Shown here: positions 1 through 9,739 of the stretch, in pieces
Position numbering within the stretch: position 1 is the first letter of the stretch
Layout of the letters: every line of letters starts with the position of its first letter
NCBI RefSeq assembly: GCF_020164475.1
Contig: NZ_JAIQWX010000032.1
Location: 1 to 52,444, forward strand
Source of the DNA: Pseudomonas sp. REP124
Lineage (GTDB): Bacteria > Pseudomonadota > Gammaproteobacteria > Pseudomonadales > Pseudomonadaceae
Length of the DNA: 52,444 bases
Direction of reading: 5' to 3'
Translations under genes and position numbers: made by a program
Notes under the pieces: model-generated
What the model was told of the DNA's origin: nothing
The model's input: the letters and a program-made list of their open reading frames with translations, nothing else
The model's database searches: none

Positions 1-25
1 ATGGGGTCTGGGTACATCCGTGGGA

Positions 26-463
26 TCAGGCCGGGAGTTGGAGTGCCGGGCCATAACCCTCGATGAATTCTGCGGGCATACGCTTGGGCTTACCCGTGGA
101 CAGCTCGATGCAGACGAAGGTGGTTTGCGCGCGCAGCAGCGTCGTATTGTCACTGGGCCGCTTCAACTGGAAATGACGGGTCATCTTCAGGCGCTGGTCC
201 CAGTCGACGATCCAGGTCGCCATCTGCAACTCATCGCCCTCGTAGGCCGCCGCCAGATAGTCGATCTCGTGCCGCACCACCGCCATCGCACGGTCCAGAC
301 GGCGATATTCGGCAAGATCCAGACCGAGGCGCTGCGAGTGCCGCCAGGCGCAACGCTCGAGCCAGGTCACGTAAACCGCGTTATTGGCGTGCCCCAGCCC
401 ATCGATGTCTTCGGCGGCCACTTGCAGATCAATGATGAACGGCGTTGCCCGATCCCAGCCCAT
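26..463 (-). CDS. Acyl-CoA thioesterase, 4HBT hotdog family
   Basis: The 145-residue protein has the hotdog-fold pattern of YbgC/4HBT thioesterases: an early Asp in DIDGLGHANNAVYVTWLERC (about residues 19-38), the region that carries the catalytic Asp in this family. Such enzymes hydrolyse acyl-CoA thioesters in the cytoplasm; the substrate cannot be read from sequence. The ATG at 463 follows a GGGAG-like ribosome site. It is the last gene of a minus-strand set TetR - alpha/beta hydrolase - thioesterase, 48 bases after the hydrolase stop, so co-transcription is likely. Length is normal for the family. Family call is secure, physiological role is not. Confidence 0.85.
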   Translation of the reverse strand: MGWDRATPFIIDLQVAAEDIDGLGHANNAVYVTWLERCAWRHSQRLGLDLAEYRRLDRAMAVVRHEIDYLAAAYEGDELQMATWIVDWDQRLKMTRHFQLKRPSDNTTLLRAQTTFVCIELSTGKPKRMPAEFIEGYGPALQLPA

Positions 464-511
464 GCCCCACTCCCGGTCAGATATTGTCGACCGGCGCAGT
501 GTAACGGATGC

Positions 512-1345
512 TCAGGCCGATTGGCGCGATTGCAGGCTGCGACCGGCCAGCAGTGATAACACGCCATCAATCACCCGAGGGTCGGCGAGCACCCGATGAT
601 GGCCACCCTCCTCCAGGCGCAGCAGGCGACTGTCGAACCAGGCCTCGTGGATCAATTGCGCTTCCTTGGCCGGGACATATTTGTCGTCTTCGGCATGAAC
701 GATCAGGCCGGGCATGTCGAGTTGATAGTGCGCAACGTCCAGCGTGGCGGCACGCATGCCGACATCTTTCTCGACCTGGCGAATGAAGGCCGAGCGAGCT
801 TTCGGCGGCAGTCGCACGTAACGGGCGAAACCGCGCAATACCCCAAGAATGCGCGCAGGAGCGCCAATGGTGACCAGGGTTTCGGTGCGCAGACCCAATT
901 GCACCGCCAGCATGGCACTGGCGCCACCCATGGAATGGCCGATGACCGCTTGCAACGGCGGCAATTCGGCAGCGGCTTCGAGCATGGCACGGGCGAACAG
1001 CACGACATTCGCTTCGGTGCCCGGCGAGCGACCGTGTGCCGGGCCATCGAGGGCGACCACGGTGTAGCCGGCTTCGACCAAGACGGTGATCAGGGTGGCG
1101 AATTGCGTCGGCCGACCTTCCCAGCCGTGCATCAGCAGCACTGTCGGGCCCTGCCCCCAGCGCAACGCAGAGAGGCCGAAACGCAAAGTGATTCGTTCGG
1201 ATTTCGCCAGCAGCGGCAATTCCCAGTCACTGGGTGGAAAATCCCGCGGCGTCATGAACGCCAGTCGCATTTTGCTTGCGACCAGTTTTGGAGCGAACCA
1301 GCCCAAGGTGCCATTAACGCCACGAACCCACTTCAACGTGCTCAT
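512..1345 (-). CDS. Alpha/beta hydrolase
   Basis: A 277-residue alpha/beta-hydrolase. An oxyanion-region HGWEGR motif is followed by the nucleophile elbow GHSMGG and a late histidine in EGGHHRVL, so a Ser-Asp-His triad is plausible. The reading frame is open further upstream, but the ATG at 1345 is preferred: it is preceded by GGGAGAG at good spacing, and the longer version would run into the TetR gene upstream. It sits 28 bases after the TetR stop and 48 bases before the thioesterase, so the regulator probably controls both enzymes. Likely a cytoplasmic esterase or lipase-like enzyme; substrate unknown. Confidence 0.82.
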   Translation of the reverse strand: MSTLKWVRGVNGTLGWFAPKLVASKMRLAFMTPRDFPPSDWELPLLAKSERITLRFGLSALRWGQGPTVLLMHGWEGRPTQFATLITVLVEAGYTVVALDGPAHGRSPGTEANVVLFARAMLEAAAELPPLQAVIGHSMGGASAMLAVQLGLRTETLVTIGAPARILGVLRGFARYVRLPPKARSAFIRQVEKDVGMRAATLDVAHYQLDMPGLIVHAEDDKYVPAKEAQLIHEAWFDSRLLRLEEGGHHRVLADPRVIDGVLSLLAGRSLQSRQSA

Positions 1346-1373
1346 CGCTCTCTCCCAAGGCCTAGCCTTCAGG

Positions 1374-1913
1374 TCAACGCACCGCCGATTTGGCCGCGCG
1401 CAACAATCGATCGGATAAATCACCAGGCCCCAGCGCCCGTGCCAGCGCCAGGCCACCCACCATCAAGGCCATGTCGGCCAAAGCTTTTTCGATGTCTTCA
1501 GGGCTGTCCGCCAACTGCGCGATCATCATTTCCGTGTGCTCATTGAGTGCGGCACGGAAAGAATCCGGCAGACGTCCGAGCTCGCCGATGGAGGCCGGGA
1601 TCGGGCAGGCAGACTCGCTGGAATCACGGTGTTTGCGCGACAGATAGAACGCGGCGACCAAGGCGCGACGCTCTTCACCGGTCAACTCGGCATCCATGTC
1701 GGAAATCGAGTCACGACGGCGTGCCAGCAAATGCTTGAACGCCTCCAGCATCATCGCGTCCTTGCTTTCGAAGTGCGCATAGAAGCCGCCGACAGTCAGG
1801 CCGGCCGCGCCCATCACTTCGCCCACGCTCGGTTCGGCCGGGCCACGCTGGATCAGCGCTGCGCTGGCGGCCTTGAGAATGCGTTCTCGGGTTTGAGCTT
1901 TCTTGTCGTTCAT
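1374..1913 (-). CDS. TetR family transcriptional regulator
   Basis: A 179-residue TetR regulator. The N-terminal helix-turn-helix is plain (TRERILKAASAALIQRG, then VGEVMGAAGLTVGGFYAHFESKDAMM at about 30-57); the C-terminal ligand domain is of the AcrR/TetR_C type. The ATG at 1913 has a strong GGAGG five bases upstream; a TTG four codons earlier overlaps that site and is not preferred. It is first in a minus-strand operon with an alpha/beta hydrolase and a thioesterase. A perfect palindrome directly upstream is a likely autoregulatory operator. The inducer is unknown. Confidence 0.88.
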   Translation of the reverse strand: MNDKKAQTRERILKAASAALIQRGPAEPSVGEVMGAAGLTVGGFYAHFESKDAMMLEAFKHLLARRRDSISDMDAELTGEERRALVAAFYLSRKHRDSSESACPIPASIGELGRLPDSFRAALNEHTEMMIAQLADSPEDIEKALADMALMVGGLALARALGPGDLSDRLLRAAKSAVR

Positions 1914-1936
1914 CTTTGCCTCCAAATATTACGATT

Positions 1937-1963
1937 AGAATATTATTCTCATAATAATATTCT
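1937..1963. promoter_or_regulatory. Palindromic operator candidate upstream of TetR gene
   Basis: A perfect inverted repeat with 11-bp arms AGAATATTATT and AATAATATTCT around CTCAT. It ends 24 bases upstream of the TetR start, in an AT-rich stretch unlike the surrounding GC-rich DNA. Position and symmetry fit a TetR-dimer operator overlapping the promoter; binding is inferred. Confidence 0.6.
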
Positions 1964-2043
1964 GCAAGTCATGAATGTGACCGCTGGTCTGAAGAACAGT
2001 TTGAGAGAAATGGGGGGATTTGGCCAAACGCCAGACAAACAAA

Positions 2044-2070
2044 AGGGCCATTCAATAATTGAATGACCCT
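2044..2070 (-). terminator. Rho-independent terminator of the tRNA operon
   Basis: A 12-bp stem (one G.U pair) with a TAA/TTA loop, followed on the minus strand by a T-rich run. It lies just downstream of the last minus-strand tRNA gene, so it should end the Ala-Glu-Ala-Glu tRNA transcript. Confidence 0.75.
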
Positions 2071-2097
2071 TATAAAATCCCGCAGAGCGGGTAATCG

Positions 2098-2173
2098 TGG
2101 CGTCCCCTAGGGGACTCGAACCCCTGTTACCGCCGTGAAAGGGCGGTGTCCTAGGCCACTAGACGAAGGGGAC
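2098..2173 (-). tRNA. tRNA-Glu (TTC), copy 2 in transcription order
   Basis: A 76-base cloverleaf with the 3' CCA encoded. The acceptor stem GTCCCCT pairs with AGGGGAC, and the anticodon loop CTTTCAC gives TTC. It is apparently identical to the copy at 2381-2456 and is the last tRNA of the operon. Confidence 0.97.
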
Positions 2174-2251
2174 ACAAACCTTCTGTACAACTGATCAGTG
2201 CTGAGTGCTGATCGATTCAAGGCCGGTGTGGCCAGACCTTGAACTGTAAAT

Positions 2252-2327
2252 TGGTGGAGCTAAGCGGGATCGAACCGCTGACCTCCTGCATGCCATGCAG
2301 GCGCTCTCCCAGCTGAGCTATAGCCCC
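2252..2327 (-). tRNA. tRNA-Ala (GGC), copy 2 in transcription order
   Basis: A 76-base cloverleaf with encoded CCA. Acceptor GGGGCTA pairs with TAGCTCC, and the anticodon stem-loop CCTGC-ATGGCAT-GCAGG gives GGC. It reads GCC/GCU alanine codons, and GCC is heavily used in this GC-rich genome. Confidence 0.97.
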
Positions 2328-2380
2328 GGATTTTTCGCCTCTCGGCGGAGCGATCTCTTGCAACATCGCTTCTGTAAAAC

Positions 2381-2456
2381 TGGCGTCCCCTAGGGGACTC
2401 GAACCCCTGTTACCGCCGTGAAAGGGCGGTGTCCTAGGCCACTAGACGAAGGGGAC
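2381..2456 (-). tRNA. tRNA-Glu (TTC), copy 1
   Basis: A 76-base cloverleaf with encoded CCA and anticodon TTC in the loop CTTTCAC. It forms, with the Ala gene at 2536-2611, the promoter-proximal half of a duplicated pair. Confidence 0.97.
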
Positions 2457-2535
2457 GCAAACCCTTCTTTACAACTGACCAGTGCTGAGTGCTGGTCGAT
2501 TCAAGGCCGGTGTGGCCAGACCTTGAACTGTAAAT

Positions 2536-2611
2536 TGGTGGAGCTAAGCGGGATCGAACCGCTGACCTCCTGCATGCCATGCAGGCGCTCTCCCAGCTGA
2601 GCTATAGCCCC
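2536..2611 (-). tRNA. tRNA-Ala (GGC), copy 1
   Basis: A 76-base cloverleaf with encoded CCA and anticodon GGC. It is the first gene of the tRNA operon, 33 bases downstream of a near-consensus -10 box. Confidence 0.97.
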
Positions 2612-2644
2612 TCATCGTTGATGTCATCGCTGAGGACGGGGCGA

Positions 2645-2673
2645 ATCTTAAGGGCGTATCGAAAGCCTGTCAA
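2645..2673 (-). promoter_or_regulatory. Sigma-70 promoter of the tRNA operon
   Basis: On the minus strand there is a perfect TTGACA (2668-2673), 17 bases, then TAAGAT (2645-2650), followed by a GC-rich discriminator (TCGCCCCG). An AT-rich block (2675-2705) lies just upstream, like an UP element. A GC-rich discriminator is typical of stringently controlled stable-RNA promoters. Confidence 0.8.
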
Positions 2674-2760
2674 ACTTATTTTTCAAAAAATTTAAAATTT
2701 TTTGTCGGCATAACAATCACTTACCGCCCTCCCCCCGGAAATCCGGGGGTAAAACCGTCT

Positions 2761-2879
2761 CTGTAGCAGCTGCCGCAGGCTGCGTTCGAGTGCGAAGCGC
2801 TCGCCCTGCCCCTTCATGTTGTCCATAAAGGGGCGGCTGCGCAGCCCGATGCAGCCTCGTACCTCGGCAGCTGCTACAG
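2761..2879. repeat. REPIN-like inverted pair downstream of gltX
   Basis: CTGTAGCAGCTGCCG at the left end is matched by CGGCAGCTGCTACAG at the right end, with further complementary stretches inside. This is a Pseudomonas extragenic palindromic pair. A separate GC-rich hairpin (CCCCCGGA / TCCGGGGG, 2732-2749) lies beyond it and could help end the gltX transcript, though it has no U-run on that strand. Confidence 0.75.
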
Positions 2880-2883
2880 GGAA

Positions 2884-4365
2884 TCAGGCGATAGCGCCCA
2901 GCAGCTTTTCCCACTCTTTGTTTTCTTTCTTCGACACACCGCCCAGCAGGTCGATTGCCTGGCGCAAGCGGAAACGGGTCAGGTCCGGGCCGAGGATTTC
3001 CATCGCGTCGAGCACCGATACCGAGCTGGCCTGCCCGGTGATCGCGGCGAACATCAGCGGCATGGCATCACGCAGCTTCAGTTGCAGGGACTCGACCACT
3101 GCCTGAATCGTCGCGGTGATGTTGTCCTTCTCCCAGTGACGCAGGCTTTCCAGCTTCCAGAGGATCAGTTGCATCAGCTGACGCACCTGATCGCCCGAGA
3201 GCTTCTTGGATTCGAACAGGCTGGCATCCGGGTTCACGCCACCGGCGAAGAAGAAGCCGGCCAGCGGTGCGACCTGGCTGAAGGTTTCAACCCGGCCCTG
3301 AACGTGCGGCGCGATCTTCATCATGTATTCGGAATTGAATGCCCACTTCTGCACCCGTGCCGCGAACTCTTCCACCGGCAGGTCACGCAGCCACTGGCCG
3401 TTGAGCCACGACAGCTTCTCGATGTCGAAAATCGGCCCGCCCAGGGAAACGCGCTTGAGGTCGAAGTTGTCGACCATTTCCTGCAGCGAGAACTTCTCGC
3501 GCTCGTCCGGCATCGACCAGCCCATGCGGCCCAGGTAGTTGAGCATGGCTTCCGGCATGAAGCCCATGCGCTCGTAGAAAGTCACTGACGTCGGGTTCTT
3601 GCGCTTGGACAGCTTGCTCTTGTCCGGGTTACGCAGAAGCGGCATGTAGCACAGCTCTGGTTGTTCCCAGCCGAAGTACTCGTACAAGAGGATCAGTTTC
3701 GGTGCCGATGGCAGCCACTCTTCGCCGCGCAGGACGTGGGTGATGCCCATCAGGTGGTCGTCGACCACGTTGGCCAGGAAGTAGGTCGGCAGGCCGTCGG
3801 TCTTCATCAGGACTTGCATGTCCATGCGGTCCCACGGGATTTCAACGTCGCCGCGCAGCATGTCCGGCACCACGCAGACGCCTTCGGTCGGCACCTTCAT
3901 GCGGATCACGTGCGGCTCGCCGGCAGCCAGGCGGCGGGCCACTTCTTCCTTGGACAGCAGCAAGGCGCGGCCGTCGTAACGCGGGGTTTCGCCGCGGGCC
4001 ATCTGCTCGGCGCGCATCTGGTCCAGCTCTTCGGCGGTGCAGAAGCACGGGAAGGCATGGCCCAGGTCGACCAACTGCTGGCAGTACTTCTGATAAATGT
4101 CGCCACGCTCGCTCTGACGGTACGGACCGTGCGGGCCGCCAACGTCCGGGCCTTCGCTCCAGTCGATGCCCAGCCAGCGCAGTGCGTCGAAGATCTGCTG
4201 TTCGGACTCGCGGGTCGAACGCAACTGGTCGGTGTCTTCGATCCGCAGAATGAACTCACCGCCGTGCTGCTTGGCAAAGCAGTAGTTGAACAATGCGATG
4301 TAAGCGGTACCTACGTGGGGATCCCCGGTAGGCGATGGCGCGATGCGAGTGCGGACGGTGGTCAT
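2884..4365 (-). CDS. gltX: Glutamyl-tRNA synthetase
   Basis: A 493-residue class I aminoacyl-tRNA synthetase that charges tRNA-Glu. The N-terminal signature [12 protein letters not shown] (residues 9-20, the HIGH region) and the KMSKS-type loop (KSKLSKRKN) are intact, and the C-terminal anticodon-binding domain is full length. The ATG at 4365 gives the family-typical start [14 protein letters not shown]; the frame is open 12 codons upstream but those residues do not fit the family. It lies beside a tRNA operon that contains two tRNA-Glu genes, a conserved Pseudomonas arrangement. Confidence is very high. Confidence 0.98.
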   Translation of the reverse strand: MTTVRTRIAPSPTGDPHVGTAYIALFNYCFAKQHGGEFILRIEDTDQLRSTRESEQQIFDALRWLGIDWSEGPDVGGPHGPYRQSERGDIYQKYCQQLVDLGHAFPCFCTAEELDQMRAEQMARGETPRYDGRALLLSKEEVARRLAAGEPHVIRMKVPTEGVCVVPDMLRGDVEIPWDRMDMQVLMKTDGLPTYFLANVVDDHLMGITHVLRGEEWLPSAPKLILLYEYFGWEQPELCYMPLLRNPDKSKLSKRKNPTSVTFYERMGFMPEAMLNYLGRMGWSMPDEREKFSLQEMVDNFDLKRVSLGGPIFDIEKLSWLNGQWLRDLPVEEFAARVQKWAFNSEYMMKIAPHVQGRVETFSQVAPLAGFFFAGGVNPDASLFESKKLSGDQVRQLMQLILWKLESLRHWEKDNITATIQAVVESLQLKLRDAMPLMFAAITGQASSVSVLDAMEILGPDLTRFRLRQAIDLLGGVSKKENKEWEKLLGAIA

Positions 4366-4597
4366 GGCATGTCTCGAAAAGAATGAAAAGCAAAGAAACA
4401 ATCAAGCCGCGAATGGTAACAGGCGACACCCGCCCCGCTCCAGCGAACAGGGCATTTAAGCCAAGGTTGCGTCTGGAACGCCCGTATCACGCGGTGAATG
4501 GCCGAATATCAAGGGATGGCATTTACCGCTTGTCGGCTTCATGCCAGATTCACCTGCTGATAACTTTCCTTACATATTCTCGACTACAGTTTGCCCC

Positions 4598-5686
4598 ATG
4601 CCTGCCCAACTCAAGCGTCGCCTGTCCGTTTTCCTGCTCCTCGTCCTGCTGATCGCCGGGGGCTTCTTTGCCCATTGGTTCTTCAAGGGGCGTTTTTATG
4701 AAAGCACCGACAACGCGTATGTCCAGGGCGAGATCACCCGTGTATCCAGCCAGCTGGGGGCGCGCATCGAGCAGGTGCTGGTGCAGGACAACCAGCACGT
4801 CGAGAAAGGCCAGGTACTGATCCGGCTCGAAGGCGATGATTTCCGCCTCGCCGTCGACCGCGCCAACGCCGCCCTCGCCACCCGCCAGGCCGAGCGCTTG
4901 CAAGCCCAGAGCAAGCTGACGCAACAGTCCAGCCTGATCGCCGCCAGCGATGCTCAGGTCGCCTCCACACAGGCCAGCCTCGGCCGTTCGCAGATCGACC
5001 TGGCCCGCGCCCAGACCCTGCGCAAACCCGGTTACGTTTCCGAAGAAAGGGTCACCACCCTCTCTGCCGACAACCACATTGCCCAATCGCAACTGAGCAA
5101 GGCCCAGGCCGATGCCCAGGGTCAGCGCCAGCAGGTCAATGCGCTGAACGCCGACATCAAGCGCCTCGACGCGCAGATCGCCAACGCCAAGGCCGATCTG
5201 GCCCAGGCCGAGCTGAACCTGACCCGCAGCGAAATCCACGCGCCGATCAGCGGCCTGATCGGCCAGCGCGCGGCCCGAGAAGGCCAGTACGTGCAGGCCG
5301 GCGCTTACCTGCTGTCGATCGTGCCCGATGAAGACATCTGGATTCAGGCCAATTTCAAGGAAACCCAGATCGGCCACATGCAGCCCGGGCAGAAAGCCGA
5401 GCTGACCTTCGACGCCTACGGCGACACGCCGATCGAAGCCCGGGTCGACAGCCTGTTCGCCGCCTCGGGCGCGCAGTTCAGCCTGTTGCCGCCGGACAAC
5501 GCCACCGGCAACTTCACCAAGGTCGTACAAAGGATTCCGGTCAAGCTGACCTTCGCCGCCGATAACCCTCTGCGCGGCAAGATCCGCCCGGGCATGTCGG
5601 TGACCGCCACCGTCAACATCAAGGACGCCCCTGAATCCGCCGCGCACAAGGTAAGCAGCAAAGACAGCGCTGACGATGGCCGGTGA
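4598..5686 (+). CDS. EmrA/HlyD-family periplasmic adaptor of an efflux pump
   Basis: A 362-residue membrane fusion protein. One N-terminal membrane anchor (RLSVFLLLVLLIAGGFFAHWFF) is followed by the split lipoyl/barrel-sandwich halves (TDNAYVQGEITRVSSQLGARIEQVLVQDNQHVEKGQVL and LTRSEIHAPISGLIGQRAAREGQYV). Between them lies a long Ala/Gln-rich coiled-coil hairpin, about residues 75-195. It bridges an inner-membrane transporter to an outer-membrane channel. The start at 4598 puts the anchor near the N-terminus; a longer start at 4541 is possible and neither has a strong ribosome site. It overlaps the next gene by 11 bases, so the two are translationally coupled. No outer-membrane factor gene is adjacent. 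Confidence 0.9.
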   Translation: MPAQLKRRLSVFLLLVLLIAGGFFAHWFFKGRFYESTDNAYVQGEITRVSSQLGARIEQVLVQDNQHVEKGQVLIRLEGDDFRLAVDRANAALATRQAERLQAQSKLTQQSSLIAASDAQVASTQASLGRSQIDLARAQTLRKPGYVSEERVTTLSADNHIAQSQLSKAQADAQGQRQQVNALNADIKRLDAQIANAKADLAQAELNLTRSEIHAPISGLIGQRAAREGQYVQAGAYLLSIVPDEDIWIQANFKETQIGHMQPGQKAELTFDAYGDTPIEARVDSLFAASGAQFSLLPPDNATGNFTKVVQRIPVKLTFAADNPLRGKIRPGMSVTATVNIKDAPESAAHKVSSKDSADDGR

Positions 5687-7226
5687 TCAACTGATCCGTC
5701 CGGTCGGGGAACCGACCCGGCGGGACTGGATCGCGGTGATGAGCGTGATGCTCGGCGCCTTCATGGCCGTGCTCGATATCCAGATCACCAACTCCTCGCT
5801 CAAGGACATTCAGGGCGCCCTCTCGGCCACCCTGGAAGAAGGCTCGTGGATCTCCACCTCCTATCTGGTGGCGGAAATCATCATGATCCCGCTCACCGCC
5901 TGGCTGGTGCAGTTGCTGTCGGCGCGGCGGCTGGCCGTCTGGGTGTCATTGGGTTTCTTGGTCGCCTCGCTGCTTTGCTCCATGGCCTGGAGTCTGGAAA
6001 GCATGATCGTCTTCCGTGCGCTCCAGGGCTTTACCGGCGGCGCGCTGATCCCGCTGGCGTTCACCCTGACCCTGATCAAGCTGCCCGAACATCACCGCGC
6101 CAAAGGCATGGCGATGTTCGCCATGACCGCCACTTTCGCTCCCTCCATTGGCCCGACCCTCGGCGGCTGGCTGACTGAAAACTGGGGTTGGGAGTACATC
6201 TTCTATATCAACATTCCACCCGGCCTGATCATGATCGCCGGCCTGATGTACGGTCTGGAGAAGAAGGAAGCGCACTGGGAGTTGCTGAAAAGCACCGACT
6301 ACGCCGGCATCGTCACCCTCGGCGTCGGCCTGGGCTGCCTGCAGGTGTTTCTGGAGGAAGGTCATCGCAAGGACTGGCTCGAATCTGACCTGATCGTCAC
6401 CCTCGGCAGCATCGCCCTGATCAGCCTGATCACCTTTGTGATCGTGCAGTTTTCCAAACCCAATCCGCTGATCAACCTTGGCATCCTGGGCAATCGCAAC
6501 TTCGGCCTGTCGAGTATTTCCAGTATAGGTATGGGGGTCGGGCTGTACGGTTCGATCTATCTGTTGCCGCTGTACCTGGCGCAGATCCAGAACTACAACG
6601 CCCTGCAGATCGGTGAAGTGATCATGTGGATGGGCGTGCCCCAGCTGTTTCTGATTCCGCTGGTGCCGAAGCTGATGAAGTACATCTCACCGAAATGGCT
6701 GTGCACGGTGGGTTTCGGCCTGTTCGGCCTGGCGAGTTTTTCTTCCGGAGTGCTGAACCCGGATTTCGCCGGACCGCAGTTCAATCAGATCCAGATCATC
6801 CGGGCCCTGGGCCAGCCGCTGATCATGGTGACCATCTCGCTGATCGCCACAGCGTACATCCTGCCCCAGGACGCGGGCTCGGCGTCGAGTCTGTTTAATA
6901 TCCTGCGCAACCTGGGCGGCGCGATCGGCATCGCCCTCCTCGCCACCTTGCTGGATGCGCGGACCAAGACCTACTTCGATTATTTGCGTGAATCCATCGT
7001 GCCGAGCAATCCGCAGGTGGCCGAGCGCCTGGCGTCATTGACCGACAAGCTGGGCAATGAAAATGCGGCGCTGGCCAAACTCAGTGAGATTGCTCATCAG
7101 CAGGCGTCGATCATGGCCTACAACGATGCGTTTCATTTTGTCGGGATTGCGCTGGGGATCAGCATGGTGGCGGTGTTGTTGACCAGGACATTGCCGGCGG
7201 GGCTCAAGGCTGGGGAGGCTCATTGA
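5676..7226 (+). CDS. EmrB-type DHA2 family MFS efflux transporter
   Basis: A 516-residue multi-spanning permease of the 14-helix drug:H+ antiporter (DHA2/EmrB) group. The family pattern ITNSSLKDIQGALSATLEEGSWISTSYLVAEIIMIPL is at the N-terminus, the antiporter motif GPTLGGWLTENWGWEYIFYINIPPG lies in helix 5, and the C-terminus ends in a short cytoplasmic tail. It would pump amphipathic drugs or toxic metabolites together with the upstream adaptor. The start overlaps the end of the adaptor gene. No local regulator is visible. The exported substrate is unknown. Confidence 0.92.
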   Translation: MAGDQLIRPVGEPTRRDWIAVMSVMLGAFMAVLDIQITNSSLKDIQGALSATLEEGSWISTSYLVAEIIMIPLTAWLVQLLSARRLAVWVSLGFLVASLLCSMAWSLESMIVFRALQGFTGGALIPLAFTLTLIKLPEHHRAKGMAMFAMTATFAPSIGPTLGGWLTENWGWEYIFYINIPPGLIMIAGLMYGLEKKEAHWELLKSTDYAGIVTLGVGLGCLQVFLEEGHRKDWLESDLIVTLGSIALISLITFVIVQFSKPNPLINLGILGNRNFGLSSISSIGMGVGLYGSIYLLPLYLAQIQNYNALQIGEVIMWMGVPQLFLIPLVPKLMKYISPKWLCTVGFGLFGLASFSSGVLNPDFAGPQFNQIQIIRALGQPLIMVTISLIATAYILPQDAGSASSLFNILRNLGGAIGIALLATLLDARTKTYFDYLRESIVPSNPQVAERLASLTDKLGNENAALAKLSEIAHQQASIMAYNDAFHFVGIALGISMVAVLLTRTLPAGLKAGEAH

Positions 7227-7245
7227 GTTTTGTGTTGCCTTCGAT

Positions 7246-7348
7246 GGCCTCTTCGCGGGCAAGCCCGCTCCCACAGTGATTGCTGGTGATTGCAAATTTT
7301 GTGTTCACCACAAAACCCTGTGGGAGCGGGCTTGCCCGCGAAGAGGCC
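7246..7348. repeat. REPIN: perfect 31-bp inverted pair
   Basis: The arms at 7246-7276 (starting GGCCTCTTCGCGGGCAAGCC) and 7318-7348 are exact reverse complements around a 41-base loop. It lies between the convergent ends of the efflux gene and uvrB, where it may also act as a bidirectional transcript end. Confidence 0.85.
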
Positions 7349-7367
7349 AGCAGGAACAGCACAAAAA

Positions 7368-9383
<2,016 letters not shown>

Positions 9384-9739
9384 GAATGATCTCTCTGTTC
9401 TCGGAGCACTGTTCTCGGAGCACTGTTGTCGGCGCAACCGGCAGGAACGGGAAGGCCGCAAACGACGCGCGTCGTCGCAGGAAAAAGCGGGATTGTGCTC
9501 AATGTGGAGCCGATTGCCATCGCTTTCAAGGCAAACGTCCTACGCCCGTTGAAGTCTTTGATTACACCAATCGACTAACGGTCGAAAAATAATCGGAAAA
9601 ACTTGGGTTAAAAGACCAATCGTCTGTCGCTATCCGTCGCAGATGGCCTCTATACTAGCTCCCCGTTTGTGCACCGCTCTAGTGCATTCGGCTGGAGCGC
9701 CACACGTCCCTCCACTCTCCATTCAGAGCCGCCGCAAAA
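9384..9739. other. Divergent uvrB / aminotransferase intergenic region
   Basis: This 356-base region must hold both promoters. A TATACT hexamer at 9651-9656 could be the -10 of the aminotransferase gene, but no good -35 is seen. A short tandem repeat lies in the uvrB leader. No CTG-N10-CAG LexA site was found. Confidence 0.5.
9395..9432. repeat. 14-bp tandem repeat in the uvrB leader
   Basis: GTTCTCGGAGCACT occurs twice in direct succession (9397-9410, 9411-9424), followed by a partial third unit (GTTGTCGG). It begins 14 bases upstream of the uvrB start codon, so it would lie in the 5' leader. Confidence 0.8.

Larger units (their letters stand above)
2098..2611 (-). repeat. Tandem duplication of an Ala-Glu tRNA unit (period about 284 bp)
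   Basis: Both the tRNA genes and the non-coding spacer between Ala and Glu are repeated. The spacers at about 2174-2251 and 2457-2535 differ at only a few positions, including a shared GCCGGTGTGGCCAGACC stretch. The duplication is therefore of a whole segment, not two independent tRNA genes. Confidence 0.9.

Noticed and set aside
4541..4597. Longer N-terminus for the efflux adaptor
   Set aside because: It would place 19 extra residues before the anchor without family support; kept only as an alternative start.
9384..9739. LexA box upstream of uvrB
   Set aside because: The CTG trinucleotides present are not followed by CAG at ten bases; the apparent match is part of the 14-bp direct repeat.
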